A stretch of DNA of 64,000 nt, from positions 3,331,501-3,395,500 of the forward strand of contig NZ_JAWXYB010000018.1 of the NCBI RefSeq assembly GCF_033842475.1, read 5' to 3'. Positions 45,906 to 55,528 of this stretch are shown one piece after another. Position numbers and translations under genes: made by a program. Positions within the stretch are counted from its first letter, which is position 1, and every line of letters begins with the position of its first letter. The stretch is from Acidiphilium acidophilum. Lineage in GTDB: Bacteria > Pseudomonadota > Alphaproteobacteria > Acetobacterales > Acetobacteraceae. The notes beneath the pieces are model-generated. The model searched no databases. It was not told the DNA's origin and saw only the letters and a program-made list of their open reading frames with translations.

Positions 45906-48667
45906 CCACCACACCGCCCCGCGCCACGATCCGCCTGCAGTTCCACAAGGGCTTCACCCTCGATGACGGGGCGGCGGTGGTGCCGTATGCCGCTTCACTC
46001 GGGGTGAGCCATTTATATGCGTCGCCGATCCTGAAGGCGCGGCCGGGCTCGACCCATGGCTACGACATCGTGGACCATAACGCGATCAATCCCGAACTGG
46101 GCGGCGCGACGGCGCTGGAGCAGCTTTCGGCGACGCTGCGCGAACACGGGCTCGGGCTGATCCTCGATATCGTGCCGAACCACATGGGGGTGGGCGGCGG
46201 CGACAATGCCTGGTGGATGGACGTCCTGGAATGGGGGCGCGCGAGCCGCTACGCCGATGCGTTCGATATCGACTGGATGCCGCCCGACCCCGCGCTGCGC
46301 GGCAAGGTGATGGCGCCGTTTCTTGGCGAATCCTATGGCGGGGCGCTGAGATCGGGCGATCTGCAACTCGCCTGCGATCAGGCCGAGGGGCGGATTTCGG
46401 TGGTGTATCACGAGCACGTCTTTCCGCTCTCGCCAGCCGGAATGGCGCTGGTGCTGAAGGCGGCGCCGCGCCGGTTCGCCGACGCGATCGCGCATTTCAC
46501 CGGGGCGGCGGATCTGGCCGACCGGCCCGAGATCGCGCGCCCGCTGGCCGCGACCGCGCGCACGAGGTTCGCCGCCGTGCTGGCGACGCCGGAAGGACAG
46601 GCCGGCCTCGCCACCGCGCTGCGCCGCTACGACACCACGACCGAGGACGGCGCGGCACGGCTGCATGACCTGCTCGAAATGCAGAACTACCAACTGACCT
46701 ACTGGCGTGCGGCGGCGGATGAAATCAACTGGCGGCGGTTTTTCGACATCAACACGCTGGCGGGGATTCGCGCCGAAATTCCGTGGGTGTTCGACGAGAG
46801 CCACAGGCTGATCCTCGATTTATATGCGCGCGGGATCATCGACGGGGTGCGGATCGATCACGTGGACGGGTTGGCCGATCCGCGCGCCTATCTGCGCAAG
46901 CTGCGGCGGGCGCTGGCGGCGGCGGCGAAGCACCGGCCCGCCTCGGCCTCGGCGGGGCCGGCTTACATCATCGTCGAGAAAATTCTGGCACCGCACGAGC
47001 GGTTGCGGACCGACTGGCTGACCGACGGCACCACCGGCTACGATTTCATGAACGAGGTGGGCGGTGTGCTGCACGAACCGGCGGGAGAGGACCCGTTGGG
47101 CTCATTGTGGCACGAACTGACCGGGCGGAGTGCGGCGTTCGATCCCGAGGAGCGCGACGCCCGCCGCCAGATTCTGCGCGACAACCTGACCAGCGAGTGG
47201 AACGGAACGGCGGCGCTGCTGCACCGGCTGGCGGCATCGAACCTCGCGACGCGCGATATCTCGCTCACCGCGTTGCGGCGCGCTCTGGGGGAATTGCTGG
47301 TGCATTTTCCGATCTACCGGATCTATGCCGGGGCCGGGGGCAGCACCGACACCGACGAGCAGACCATGAACTGGGCGCTCGCGCGGGCACGGCGGAGTTT
47401 TCGGGTTGCGGACCGCAACCTGCTCGATCAGATCCGGCACTGGCTGGCCGACCGGCCCCTGGCACGCGAGCCGCTGGAGCGGCGCGCGCTGCACCGTCGG
47501 GCGATGGTGCGGTTTCAGCAGCTTTCGGCGCCGGTGGCGGCCAAGTCGGTCGAGGATACCGCATTCTACCGGTATGGCAGGCTGATTTCGCGCAACGAGG
47601 TGGGCAGCACCCCGGCGCAGTTTTCGGTGAGTGTGCCCGCGTTCCATGCCGCGCAGGCGCAGCGGGCGGCGCTGTTTCCTGATGCCATGCTGGCTACCGC
47701 GACACATGACCACAAGCGCGGCGAGGACACCCGCATGCGGATTGCGGTGATCTCTGAAATGCCGGAGCGGTGGCGCGCGGCGCTGGCGCGGTGGATGCGG
47801 CTGAATGCCGGGCTGGTGCGCGATCTCGATTCCGGCCGGGCGCCGAGCGAGGGCGACGAGATCATGCTGTATCAGACGCTGGTGGGGGCGTGGCCGCTCG
47901 AAGCGGGGGGGCCCGACGGCGATTTTCAGGACCGGGTCTGGGGCTGGTGGGAAAAATCGATCCGCGAGGCGAAGCTGCGCTCGGAATGGGCGGCGCCGGA
48001 CGAAGCCTATGAGGAAGCGTGCCGGCAGTTTCTCGATGGGGTGTTCGACGCCGGTCGGGCGACCGCGACGCGGGGCGAGATCGGGGCGTTCGCCGCGATG
48101 ATCGGGCCGGCGGGAGCGCTCAACGGGTTGAGCCAGACCGTGCTGAAATATACCGTGCCGGGCGTGCCGGATTTGTATCAGGGCACCGAGTTCTGGGATT
48201 TGTCGCTGGTCGATCCGGATAATCGCCGCCCGGTCGATTATGCGGTGCGGCGGGCGGCGCTGGCGGAGGGTGGCGATCCTGCGGCGTTGCTGGCGGGATG
48301 GCAGAGCGGGGTGGTGAAGCAGGCGATCATTGCGCGGTTGCTGGCCTTGCGCACCGCGCATCCCGCGCTGTTTGCGGCGGGGAGTTATGTGCCGCTCGAT
48401 TTCGGCGGGGTCCTGGCCGATCAGGCGATCGGGTTCGTGCGCGAGCATGAGGGGGCGCGGCTCGTGGTGATTGCGTCCCGGCTCGGGAGTGCGGCGCTGG
48501 GCGAGGCGGACAAGCCGCTGATTCCGGCTGAAGCCTGGGGCGATACCGCGCTGACGACGCCGCTGGATGGCGCGTGGCGCGACGTGCTGAGTGGCCATGA
48601 TCATGACGGGATCGACGATGTCGCGGCGTTGCTGCGCATCCTGCCCGTCGCCGTCCTCCAGGGATGA
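45902..48667 (+). CDS. treY: Maltooligosyl trehalose synthase TreY
   Basis: A 921-aa GH13 enzyme that turns the reducing-end alpha-1,4 link of maltodextrin into a trehalose link. Features: ATIRLQFHKGFTLDD, SHLYASPILKARPGSTHGYD, nucleophile Asp in DGVRIDHVDGLADP, Glu in IIVEKIL, TTGYDFMNEVGG, and the late TATHDHKRGEDTRMR and VPGVPDLYQGTEFWD segments, all typical of TreY. It is the last gene of the operon, and an A/T hairpin follows its stop. Together with TreZ it makes trehalose from glycogen, an osmolyte and stress protectant. Confidence 0.96.
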   Translation: MTTTPPRATIRLQFHKGFTLDDGAAVVPYAASLGVSHLYASPILKARPGSTHGYDIVDHNAINPELGGATALEQLSATLREHGLGLILDIVPNHMGVGGGDNAWWMDVLEWGRASRYADAFDIDWMPPDPALRGKVMAPFLGESYGGALRSGDLQLACDQAEGRISVVYHEHVFPLSPAGMALVLKAAPRRFADAIAHFTGAADLADRPEIARPLAATARTRFAAVLATPEGQAGLATALRRYDTTTEDGAARLHDLLEMQNYQLTYWRAAADEINWRRFFDINTLAGIRAEIPWVFDESHRLILDLYARGIIDGVRIDHVDGLADPRAYLRKLRRALAAAAKHRPASASAGPAYIIVEKILAPHERLRTDWLTDGTTGYDFMNEVGGVLHEPAGEDPLGSLWHELTGRSAAFDPEERDARRQILRDNLTSEWNGTAALLHRLAASNLATRDISLTALRRALGELLVHFPIYRIYAGAGGSTDTDEQTMNWALARARRSFRVADRNLLDQIRHWLADRPLAREPLERRALHRRAMVRFQQLSAPVAAKSVEDTAFYRYGRLISRNEVGSTPAQFSVSVPAFHAAQAQRAALFPDAMLATATHDHKRGEDTRMRIAVISEMPERWRAALARWMRLNAGLVRDLDSGRAPSEGDEIMLYQTLVGAWPLEAGGPDGDFQDRVWGWWEKSIREAKLRSEWAAPDEAYEEACRQFLDGVFDAGRATATRGEIGAFAAMIGPAGALNGLSQTVLKYTVPGVPDLYQGTEFWDLSLVDPDNRRPVDYAVRRAALAEGGDPAALLAGWQSGVVKQAIIARLLALRTAHPALFAAGSYVPLDFGGVLADQAIGFVREHEGARLVVIASRLGSAALGEADKPLIPAEAWGDTALTTPLDGAWRDVLSGHDHDGIDDVAALLRILPVAVLQG

Positions 48668-48703
48668 TGCGCCAAGCCCGGGCGCCCCTGACCCTGATTC
48701 AGA

Positions 48704-48737
48704 GAGTTTTTTGGTTCTTTTTTGCAAAAAAGAACAC
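48704..48737. repeat. A/T hairpin element, single half
   Basis: AGTTTTTTGGTTC, T-tract, GC, A-tract, GAAC. It is a right-half type with compensating changes (GGTTC/GAAC in place of GCTTC/GAAG), 37 bases after treY. The paired change keeps the stem, which hints that the fold matters. Confidence 0.7.
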
Positions 48738-48894
48738 CTTCCCGCCCTCCCCCCGCCTCCGGCAGCGGGATTCGTTACGCGCAGATGCCCTTGCGGTTAC
48801 GGGCGGTTGCGGCTAGGCCGCATGTCGGTACGGTGTGCGGATTGTTTTCGTGCCATCGGGGTTTCACGAACTGGGTTCGTTTAGGAGAGCATCC

Positions 48895-51249
48895 TTGCGG
48901 CGTCTGCGGTTGGCTTTAATGACATCGGCTCTGGTGCCCGGATTTGTGGTGCCGGTTTCTCAATCCGCGCTCGCCGCGACGCGACCGGCTCCCGGGCCGG
49001 CCTCGCAGGTGCAGACCGGCGGGCGGATTGCTGCGGTCGATGTGTCGGGCAACCAGCGGATCGATGCGAGCACGATCCGCTCGTATATCCTGCTTCAGCC
49101 CGGCGATGCGTTCAGTGCGCGGCGGATGGATCTGAGCCTCAAGACGCTTTACGCGACCGGCCTGTTCAAGACGGTGTCGATCACCCGGCAGGGCGATGAC
49201 CTGATGGTCCACGTCAAGGAAAACCCGATCGTCAATCACGTCTATTTTCAGGGTAATTCGGTCGTCAAGGACAAGGCGATGCAGGGCGCGATCGCGCTCA
49301 AGCCCGGTTCGGTGTTCACCGCGGCGGAGGCGGCGGCGGCGACCAAGGCGATTTTGGCGCTCTATGCCAAGCGCGGCCATTACAGCGCGACGGTGGAACC
49401 GGAAATCGTCAAGCTGCCGGAGAACCGGGTGAACGTGGTGTTCAACTGCCACGACGGGGCGGAGACGCTGATCAGCCGGATCAATTTCATCGGCAATCAT
49501 CATTATGGCCAGGCCAAGCTGCGCGAGGTGATTTCGTCGCGGCAGGATGCCTGGTACCGGTTTCTGTCGGATTCCGACCAGTACAACAACGAGCGGGTGA
49601 AATACGACGAATCCCTGCTCAGCCGGTTCTATTTCCATCACGGTTTCGCCGATTTCAAGATCATCAGCACCACGGCGCAGCTCGCACCGGACCGGAAGTC
49701 GTTTTATCTGACCTTCGTCATCGACGAGGGGCATCGTTATCACATCAGTTCGGTCAAGGTGGTTTCCTCGCTGCGCAAGCTGCCGGGCAAGGATCTGCGG
49801 CATCTCGTGCCGATCGAAAAGGGCGATATCTTCGACGGGGATGCGCTGCAGACCACGGACAAGGCCATTTCGGAGTACGTGCAGAACCGCGGCTACGCCT
49901 TTGCCCAGGTCGAGCCCGATGTGAAGGAAAATCACAAGACCCACACGATCGCTCTGACGTTCCGGGTGATCGAGGGGCCGCGGGTTTATGTCAACAACGT
50001 CTCGATCACCGGGAATACCCGGACCGAGGACAGCGTGATCCGCCGGCAGATCGAGCTGGCACCGGGCGATGCGTATAACGAAGAAGCGGTCAAGCAATCC
50101 AAGGATAATCTGGAAAATCTCGGCTTCTTCAAGAAGAAGGACATCTCGATCAAGCCGGTGCCGACCAGCCAGCCCGACGAGGTCAATCTCGATGTCGCGC
50201 TCGCCGAGCAGGCGAACGGGCAGTTCTCGCTGGGCGGCGGGTATTCGACCGATCTCGGGGCGCTGGTGAATATCGGGCTGAGCGAGAACGATTTCCTCGG
50301 CACCGGGATCGATACCTCGATCAGCGCGCTGCTGGCGCAGAAGGGCACGCAGTTCAACCTCGGCGTGACCAACCCGTATTTCCTCGGGCGCAACCTGATC
50401 GCCGGGTTCGATCTGTTCCGCACCGATACCGCCAATACGACATCCTACGTGTTTGCCGAACGCTCGATCGGCGGCGATATCCGGCTCGGGTTCCGCTACA
50501 ACCAGCATGTCAGCCAGGCCTTCACCTACACGGTCAGCACCCGCGACATCTATAATATCGCGACCGGGGCCAGTCTTTACATCCTGAACGAGGCGGGCAA
50601 TTCGAGCCTGTCGCAGCTCGGCACCACGCTGACCTTCGATTACCGCAACGACCGGCTCGACCCGACTTCGGGCGGGTTGTTCTCGCTCTCGGGCGATCTT
50701 GCCGGGCTTGGCGGAACCGCGAAATATATAAGGTTGCAGGCGCGAGCAGCCTATTACATTCCGCTCAAGCGGGTGTTCGGCAGCAAGGCCTGGGTGTTGG
50801 AGTTCGACGGACATGTCGGCGACCTCGTCGATATTCTCGGCTATCATTCCCTGATCGCCGACCGGTTCTTCCTCGGCGGCGACAGTCTGCTCGGGTTCCA
50901 GACCGGCGGCGCCGGGCCGCATGACACGCTGTATGGCGACAGCCTGGGCGGCAAGTTCATCTGGACGCAGGACACCGTGCTGCATTTCCCGCTGCCGGTT
51001 TCGCCCGATCTCGGCGTGTCCGGCTTCGCGTTCACGGATATCGGCAGTCTGTCGGGGGTCAGCCCGATCACGGTCAACGGCACCCAGCTCGGCCTGTACG
51101 ACAATCCGGCGCCTCGGGTTTCGGTCGGCGTCGGGGTCGCCTGGAATACCCCGTTCGGCCTGATCGACCTTTCATTCGCCCAGCCGATCAAGAAATACAA
51201 ATACGACCAGATCGAGCAATTCCGCGTTTCATTCGGTACGAGGTTCTAA
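48895..51249 (+). CDS. bamA: Outer-membrane protein assembly factor BamA
   Basis: A 784-aa beta-barrel protein that inserts other barrels into the outer membrane. A signal peptide (ending near ALA-AT), then five POTRA domains (about residues 35-400; repeats such as IAAVDVSGNQRIDASTI, VNHVYFQGNSVVKDKAM, VNNVSITGNTRTEDSVI) and a C-terminal 16-strand barrel ending in the insertion signal FRVSFGTRF with terminal Phe. The start is taken as TTG at 48895 because AGGAG lies seven bases upstream and it gives a normal signal peptide; the GTG at 48835 would add 20 unlikely residues. First gene of a bamA-skp-lpxD-fabZ-lpxA run. Confidence 0.95.
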   Translation: MRRLRLALMTSALVPGFVVPVSQSALAATRPAPGPASQVQTGGRIAAVDVSGNQRIDASTIRSYILLQPGDAFSARRMDLSLKTLYATGLFKTVSITRQGDDLMVHVKENPIVNHVYFQGNSVVKDKAMQGAIALKPGSVFTAAEAAAATKAILALYAKRGHYSATVEPEIVKLPENRVNVVFNCHDGAETLISRINFIGNHHYGQAKLREVISSRQDAWYRFLSDSDQYNNERVKYDESLLSRFYFHHGFADFKIISTTAQLAPDRKSFYLTFVIDEGHRYHISSVKVVSSLRKLPGKDLRHLVPIEKGDIFDGDALQTTDKAISEYVQNRGYAFAQVEPDVKENHKTHTIALTFRVIEGPRVYVNNVSITGNTRTEDSVIRRQIELAPGDAYNEEAVKQSKDNLENLGFFKKKDISIKPVPTSQPDEVNLDVALAEQANGQFSLGGGYSTDLGALVNIGLSENDFLGTGIDTSISALLAQKGTQFNLGVTNPYFLGRNLIAGFDLFRTDTANTTSYVFAERSIGGDIRLGFRYNQHVSQAFTYTVSTRDIYNIATGASLYILNEAGNSSLSQLGTTLTFDYRNDRLDPTSGGLFSLSGDLAGLGGTAKYIRLQARAAYYIPLKRVFGSKAWVLEFDGHVGDLVDILGYHSLIADRFFLGGDSLLGFQTGGAGPHDTLYGDSLGGKFIWTQDTVLHFPLPVSPDLGVSGFAFTDIGSLSGVSPITVNGTQLGLYDNPAPRVSVGVGVAWNTPFGLIDLSFAQPIKKYKYDQIEQFRVSFGTRF

Positions 51250-51253
51250 TATC

Positions 51254-52030
51254 GTGACACTGAAGTCCTTTTTTCGTCTTGGTCTGGCGCTGCCGGTTCT
51301 CGCCCTCGGTTTCGGCATCGGCCATGCCCAGAGCAGCAGCGGTCCCGGCTATTTCATTCCCCATCCGAAAGCGCCGCCGGTAAGCCACGCCGCTCCGGTG
51401 CGCGAATCCGCGCCGATGGCACCCCAGCCCGGCATGCCCCAGCCGGGCGAACAGCCGGGAACCCAGGCGGTCCCGCCGCAGAAACTGCCGCCGATTCCGC
51501 AACTCCCGGCGCTGCCCAAGGAAAATGCGCCGCCATCCCCGGTGATGGGCGTCCTTTCGGTGCCGGAAGTGATGCAGCAATCGACTGCGGCGCAGGGTGT
51601 CGAGAAAATCATCGAAGCCCGCCGTCAGAAGCTCGCCGCCGAAGCTCAGGCCGACCAGCAGAAATGGGAAGGCGAGCAGAAGGCGATCACCGCGCAGAAG
51701 GCCAAGCTTTCGAAAGCCGCGCTGACCGCGAAGGAACAGGCGCTGCAGAAGGAAATCGAGGAAGCCCAGGTCGATTTCCATAACCGCAATCTCGCCATCG
51801 AGGTTTCGGCGCGGGCGGCGCTCGGCAAGATCGAGGCGACGCTGATCGCCGTGATCCGCCAGGTGGCGCAGGCGCACGGAATGAACCTGGTCCTGCACCG
51901 CTCGCAGGTGGCGCTGAACGTCAACGGGTTCGACATTTCCAAGGAAGTGGCAGCGCACCTCAACAAGATCCTGCCCTCCGTCGCGGTGCCGCCCTCGGTC
52001 GTGCCGAAAATGGCGGGCGGCAAGAAATAA
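51254..52030 (+). CDS. OmpH/Skp-family periplasmic chaperone
   Basis: A 258-aa exported protein with a signal peptide (cleavage near HAQ-SS), a ~75-residue Pro/Met/Gln-rich spacer, then a charged coiled-coil segment (about residues 115-205: VEKIIEARRQKLAAEAQADQ and so on) and the VIRQVAQAHGMNLVLHRSQV end typical of OmpH/Skp. Skp holds unfolded outer-membrane proteins on their way to BamA. The GTG start at 51254 is four bases after the bamA stop. The Pro-rich insert is longer than in enteric Skp but common in this group. Confidence 0.88.
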   Translation: MTLKSFFRLGLALPVLALGFGIGHAQSSSGPGYFIPHPKAPPVSHAAPVRESAPMAPQPGMPQPGEQPGTQAVPPQKLPPIPQLPALPKENAPPSPVMGVLSVPEVMQQSTAAQGVEKIIEARRQKLAAEAQADQQKWEGEQKAITAQKAKLSKAALTAKEQALQKEIEEAQVDFHNRNLAIEVSARAALGKIEATLIAVIRQVAQAHGMNLVLHRSQVALNVNGFDISKEVAAHLNKILPSVAVPPSVVPKMAGGKK

Positions 52031-52039
52031 GGGTTGGCG

Positions 52040-53125
52040 ATGACCGATACGGCCGGTTCAAACCTGCCGGGCGACCCACGGTTTTTCAAGCGCGCGGGGC
52101 CGTTCAGCCTCGCGGCGGTGGCCGTGGCGATCGGGGCGCCGGCACCGGGCGCGGCTGCCGGGCGGATGTTTCGCGGGATCGCGCCGTTGCAGAGCGCGGG
52201 GCCGGACGAGATCAGCTTTCTCGACAACCGGAAATATCTCGGCCTGCTTGCAGAAACCCGCGCGGGCGCGGTCATTCTGCTGCCGGATCTCGCGGATCGG
52301 CTGCCGCCCGCCAGCATCGCGCTGCCGGTGGCGCAGCCTTATCTTGCCTGGGCGAAGGCGGGCGGGTTATTCCACCCGCTGCCGCCGGCGAACCCCGGGG
52401 TTCATCCGACCGCGATCATCGACCCTTCCGCAACGGTCGATGCCGAGGCGGAGATCGGGCCGTACGCGATCATCGGGCCGCATGTCGAGATCGGGGCGCG
52501 GACCATCATCGGGGCGCATGGCGTGGTCGGCGCGGGGGTGATGATCGGAGCGGATTGCCGGATCGCGCCCCATGTGACCATCGGCTACGCGATCATCGGA
52601 AACCGGGTGACGCTGCATCCCGGGGTTCGGATCGGGCAGGACGGATTCGGGTTCGCGCCCTCGCCGGAAGGGCTGATCAGCGTGGCGCAGCTCGGGCGGG
52701 TGCTGATCCGCGACGATGCCGATATCGGCGCGAATACCACGATCGATCGCGGCTCGGCGCAGGATACCATTATCGGCGCGGGTACCAGGATCGATAATCA
52801 GGTGCAGGTCGGGCATAACGTGCAGATCGGGCGGTGCTGCATCATCGTCTCGCAGGTCGGGATTTCCGGCTCGACCATTCTGGAAGATTTCGTGGTTGCC
52901 GCCGGGCAGGCCGCGTTTTCCGGCCATCTGCATATCGGCAAGGGCGCGCGGGTCGGGCCGCAGGCGGGGGTGATGAGCAATCTCGAACCCGGTGTCGAGG
53001 TGCTCGGCAGCCCGGCACAACCGGCCAAGGCGTTTTTCCGCGAGGTCGCGATGATCCGGCGCTTTGCGCGGCGCGACAGAATGCGCCATTCTGAACCGAA
53101 GCCGGACGATACCGCCGGCGACTGA
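52040..53125 (+). CDS. lpxD: UDP-3-O-(3-hydroxyacyl)glucosamine N-acyltransferase LpxD
   Basis: A 361-aa lipid A enzyme that adds the second 3-hydroxyacyl chain. An N-terminal uridine-binding domain (ISFLDNRKYLGLLAETRAGA) is followed by a left-handed beta-helix of hexapeptide repeats (AEIGPYAIIGPHVEIGARTI) with the catalytic His in QVGHNVQIG, and a C-terminal helix. ATG at 52040 is preferred to the TTG two codons earlier. Confidence 0.95.
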   Translation: MTDTAGSNLPGDPRFFKRAGPFSLAAVAVAIGAPAPGAAAGRMFRGIAPLQSAGPDEISFLDNRKYLGLLAETRAGAVILLPDLADRLPPASIALPVAQPYLAWAKAGGLFHPLPPANPGVHPTAIIDPSATVDAEAEIGPYAIIGPHVEIGARTIIGAHGVVGAGVMIGADCRIAPHVTIGYAIIGNRVTLHPGVRIGQDGFGFAPSPEGLISVAQLGRVLIRDDADIGANTTIDRGSAQDTIIGAGTRIDNQVQVGHNVQIGRCCIIVSQVGISGSTILEDFVVAAGQAAFSGHLHIGKGARVGPQAGVMSNLEPGVEVLGSPAQPAKAFFREVAMIRRFARRDRMRHSEPKPDDTAGD

Positions 53126-53144
53126 GCCAATCACAGGAATTCCG

Positions 53145-53642
53145 ATGGACGGGACTTCACCAGAGAACAGCGCGCCGGCCGCGACCGGCCGGACCATCGA
53201 TATCGCGGGGATCATGCACGCGATCCCGCACCGCTACCCGTTTCTCCTGATCGATCGTGTGGTCGAACTGATCGAGAACGTCTCGGCGGTGGGGGTCAAG
53301 AACGTCTCGGTGAACGAAAACTTCTTCGCCGGACATTTTCCCGGCCACCCGGTGATGCCCGGCGTGCTGATCATCGAAAGCATGGCGCAGACCGCTGCGG
53401 TGCTGGTGGTCGAAACCCTCGGGCCGGAAGAAGCGGGCAAGGTGGTTTATTTCATGTCGGTCGAAGGGGCGAAGTTCCGCCGCCCGGTGGTGCCGGGCGA
53501 TTGCCTGCGCATTCATGTGGTCAAGGAGCGCAACCGGAGCAATGTGTGGAAATTCCACGCGGTCGCGCGGGTCGACGGCGTCGCGGTCGCCGAAGCGACC
53601 TACGCCGCCATGATCATGGATCAAAAAGCGGGCGAACGATGA
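53145..53642 (+). CDS. fabZ: 3-hydroxyacyl-ACP dehydratase FabZ
   Basis: A 165-aa hot-dog-fold dehydratase of fatty acid synthesis. Catalytic His in FAGHFPGHPVMPGV and Glu in LIIESMAQTAAV are present, and IMHAIPHRYPFLLIDRV starts the domain. The start at 53145 follows CAGGAA. Its stop overlaps the lpxA start. FabZ shares the 3-hydroxyacyl-ACP pool with LpxA and LpxD, which explains the clustering. Confidence 0.96.
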   Translation: MDGTSPENSAPAATGRTIDIAGIMHAIPHRYPFLLIDRVVELIENVSAVGVKNVSVNENFFAGHFPGHPVMPGVLIIESMAQTAAVLVVETLGPEEAGKVVYFMSVEGAKFRRPVVPGDCLRIHVVKERNRSNVWKFHAVARVDGVAVAEATYAAMIMDQKAGER

Positions 53643-54445
53643 TCCATCCCACGGCGGTCGTCGACCCGAGCGCCCAGCTCGGCGCGCGGGTGCATATCGG
53701 CCCGTTCTGCTCGGTCGGTCCCAGCGCCATTCTCGGCGAAGGGGTCGATCTCGTCTCCCACGTTGTCGTCGATGGTCAGACCACGATCGGCCCGGGCACC
53801 AAAATATTCCCGTTCGCCACGATCGGCATGGCACCCCAGGACCTCAAATACCGGGGCGAAAACACCGAAACCATCATCGGCGCCCGCTGTACCATCCGCG
53901 AACACGCCACGATCAATCGCGGCACCGAACCGGGCGGGGGTGTCACCCGGGTCGGCGATGACTGCCTGATCATGACTGCCGGGCACGTTGCCCATGACTG
54001 CCAGATCGGCAATGGCGTCATCATCGTCAATAACGTGGTGATGGGCGGCCACGTGGAGATCGGCGATGGCGCGATCATCGGGGGGTCGGCCGCCATCCAC
54101 CAGTTCGTCCGGATCGGACGGGGGGCGATGATCGGCGGCATGTCCGGCGTCGAGGCCGACGTGATCCCGTTCGGCATGATCATCGGCAACCGCGCCCGCC
54201 TCGCCGGGCTCAACATCATCGGGCTGCGCCGCCGCAATATCGACCACACCACCATCCACCACATGCGCGCGACGTTCAACGCGCTGTTCCGCGACTGTAC
54301 CCACCCGTTCCACGACCGCCTCAAAACCCTGCAATCCGAGACCCACGACCCCTACACGACGGAAATTCTCACCTTCGCCGCCAGCCCCGGCAAACGCGGC
54401 CTGATCCGGACCACGACCAGCGCCGCCGACGATTCCGAAGGGTGA
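53639..54445 (+). CDS. lpxA: UDP-N-acetylglucosamine acyltransferase LpxA
   Basis: A 268-aa enzyme for the first step of lipid A synthesis. Hexapeptide beta-helix (IHPTAVVDPSAQLGARVHIGP), catalytic His in MTAGHVAHDCQIG, GGSAAIHQFVRIGRGAMIGG and the C-terminal helical region (RRNIDHTTIHHMRATFNALF). ATG at 53639 overlaps the fabZ stop. Confidence 0.96.
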   Translation: MIHPTAVVDPSAQLGARVHIGPFCSVGPSAILGEGVDLVSHVVVDGQTTIGPGTKIFPFATIGMAPQDLKYRGENTETIIGARCTIREHATINRGTEPGGGVTRVGDDCLIMTAGHVAHDCQIGNGVIIVNNVVMGGHVEIGDGAIIGGSAAIHQFVRIGRGAMIGGMSGVEADVIPFGMIIGNRARLAGLNIIGLRRRNIDHTTIHHMRATFNALFRDCTHPFHDRLKTLQSETHDPYTTEILTFAASPGKRGLIRTTTSAADDSEG

Positions 54446-54473
54446 TGGGCGGGGTGGGTGTGAGGCAGCGAGG

Positions 54474-54657
54474 CCAGGGGGCTCTGCCCCCTGGACCCAA
54501 GCTAAGGGCGGAGCCCTTAGAACCCTGGAATTTCGGGCAAGGGGAGGGCGAGGTCTCGGATGTTCCGCCGATCTGGCTTGTGTCGCCCTCCCCTTGCCCG
54601 AAATCGGTGGATTCCAAAGGCTCCGCCTTTGGCGGGGTCGAGGGGCAGCGCCCCTCG
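54474..54657. repeat. Five-hairpin intergenic repeat between lpxA and lpxI
   Basis: A cluster of perfect inverted repeats fills the 238-base gap. Stems: CCAGGGGG/CCCCCTGG (54474-54494), CTAAGGGC/GCCCTTAG (54502-54520), a 22-bp perfect stem (54530-54551 with 54583-54604), CCAAAGG/CCTTTGG (54614-54632) and CGAGGGGC/GCCCCTCG (54639-54657). The density suggests a structured repetitive element rather than a simple terminator. Confidence 0.85.
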
Positions 54658-54683
54658 CCTTGCTGTTCACCCCACCCCATCCC

Positions 54684-55505
54684 ATGACCCTCGGCATCAT
54701 TGCCGGTGGCGGTCCGTTGCCCGGTCAGGTGGCGGCGGCGGCGCGGGCGGCGGGGCGTGGGGTATTTGTGGTGGCGTTGGAGGGGTATGCGGAGCCGGGG
54801 GTGATCGGTGGATTTCCGCATGAGGTGGTGCGGTTGGGGGCCGTGGGCGTGGCGGTGGCGGCGTTGCGGCGGGCCGGGTGTGTGGATCTGGTGTTGGCCG
54901 GGCCGGTGAAGCGGCCTTCATTGCTGGATTTGCGGCCCGATGCGATGGGAGCGCGGCTGCTGACACGGGTGGGGCGCGCGGCGTTTGCGGGGGATGACGG
55001 GTTTCTGGCGGCGATCGTGCGGGTTTTGGGCGAGGAGGGATTTCGGGTTCTGGGCGCGCATGAGGTGATGGCGGAGGTATTGGCGCCGATCGGGCTGTTG
55101 ACGCGGGTGGGGCCGGATGCGGCGGCGCTGGCGGATATCGGGCGCGGGGTTGGGGTGTTGCGGGCGCTGGGTGTCGCGGATGTCGGGCAGGCGTGTGTGG
55201 TGCAGCAGGGGATTGTTCTGGCGGTCGAGGCGGTGGAGGGCACGGATGCGATGCTGGGCCGTGCGGCGGCACTGGCGCGTCCGGGTCCGGGCGGGGTTCT
55301 GGTCAAGCTGGTCAAGCCCGGGCAGGATCGGCGGGCGGATTTGCCGACATTGGGACCGGACACGGTGGCGCGGGCACGCGCGGCGGGGTTGCGTGGTGTG
55401 GCATTCGAGGCGGAGGGTGCCATATTGATCGAACGTGCGGCGATGGTTGCGGCGGCGGACGAGGGGGGGTTGTTTCTCCTCGGGATCGACCCGGCATCGT
55501 CCTGA
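54684..55505 (+). CDS. lpxI: UDP-2,3-diacylglucosamine pyrophosphatase LpxI
   Basis: A 273-aa protein of the LpxI family, which replaces LpxH in alphaproteobacteria and yields lipid X. Features: [20 protein letters not shown] at the start, the [16 protein letters not shown] segment, [27 protein letters not shown] and [20 protein letters not shown] with GPDT. The start at 54684 begins the domain. It is separated from lpxA by a block of hairpins, so it may have its own control. lpxB, often next, is not in the window. Confidence 0.93.
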   Translation: MTLGIIAGGGPLPGQVAAAARAAGRGVFVVALEGYAEPGVIGGFPHEVVRLGAVGVAVAALRRAGCVDLVLAGPVKRPSLLDLRPDAMGARLLTRVGRAAFAGDDGFLAAIVRVLGEEGFRVLGAHEVMAEVLAPIGLLTRVGPDAAALADIGRGVGVLRALGVADVGQACVVQQGIVLAVEAVEGTDAMLGRAAALARPGPGGVLVKLVKPGQDRRADLPTLGPDTVARARAAGLRGVAFEAEGAILIERAAMVAAADEGGLFLLGIDPASS

Positions 55506-55528
55506 ATGAGTGGGAAAGGAAGATCGGC

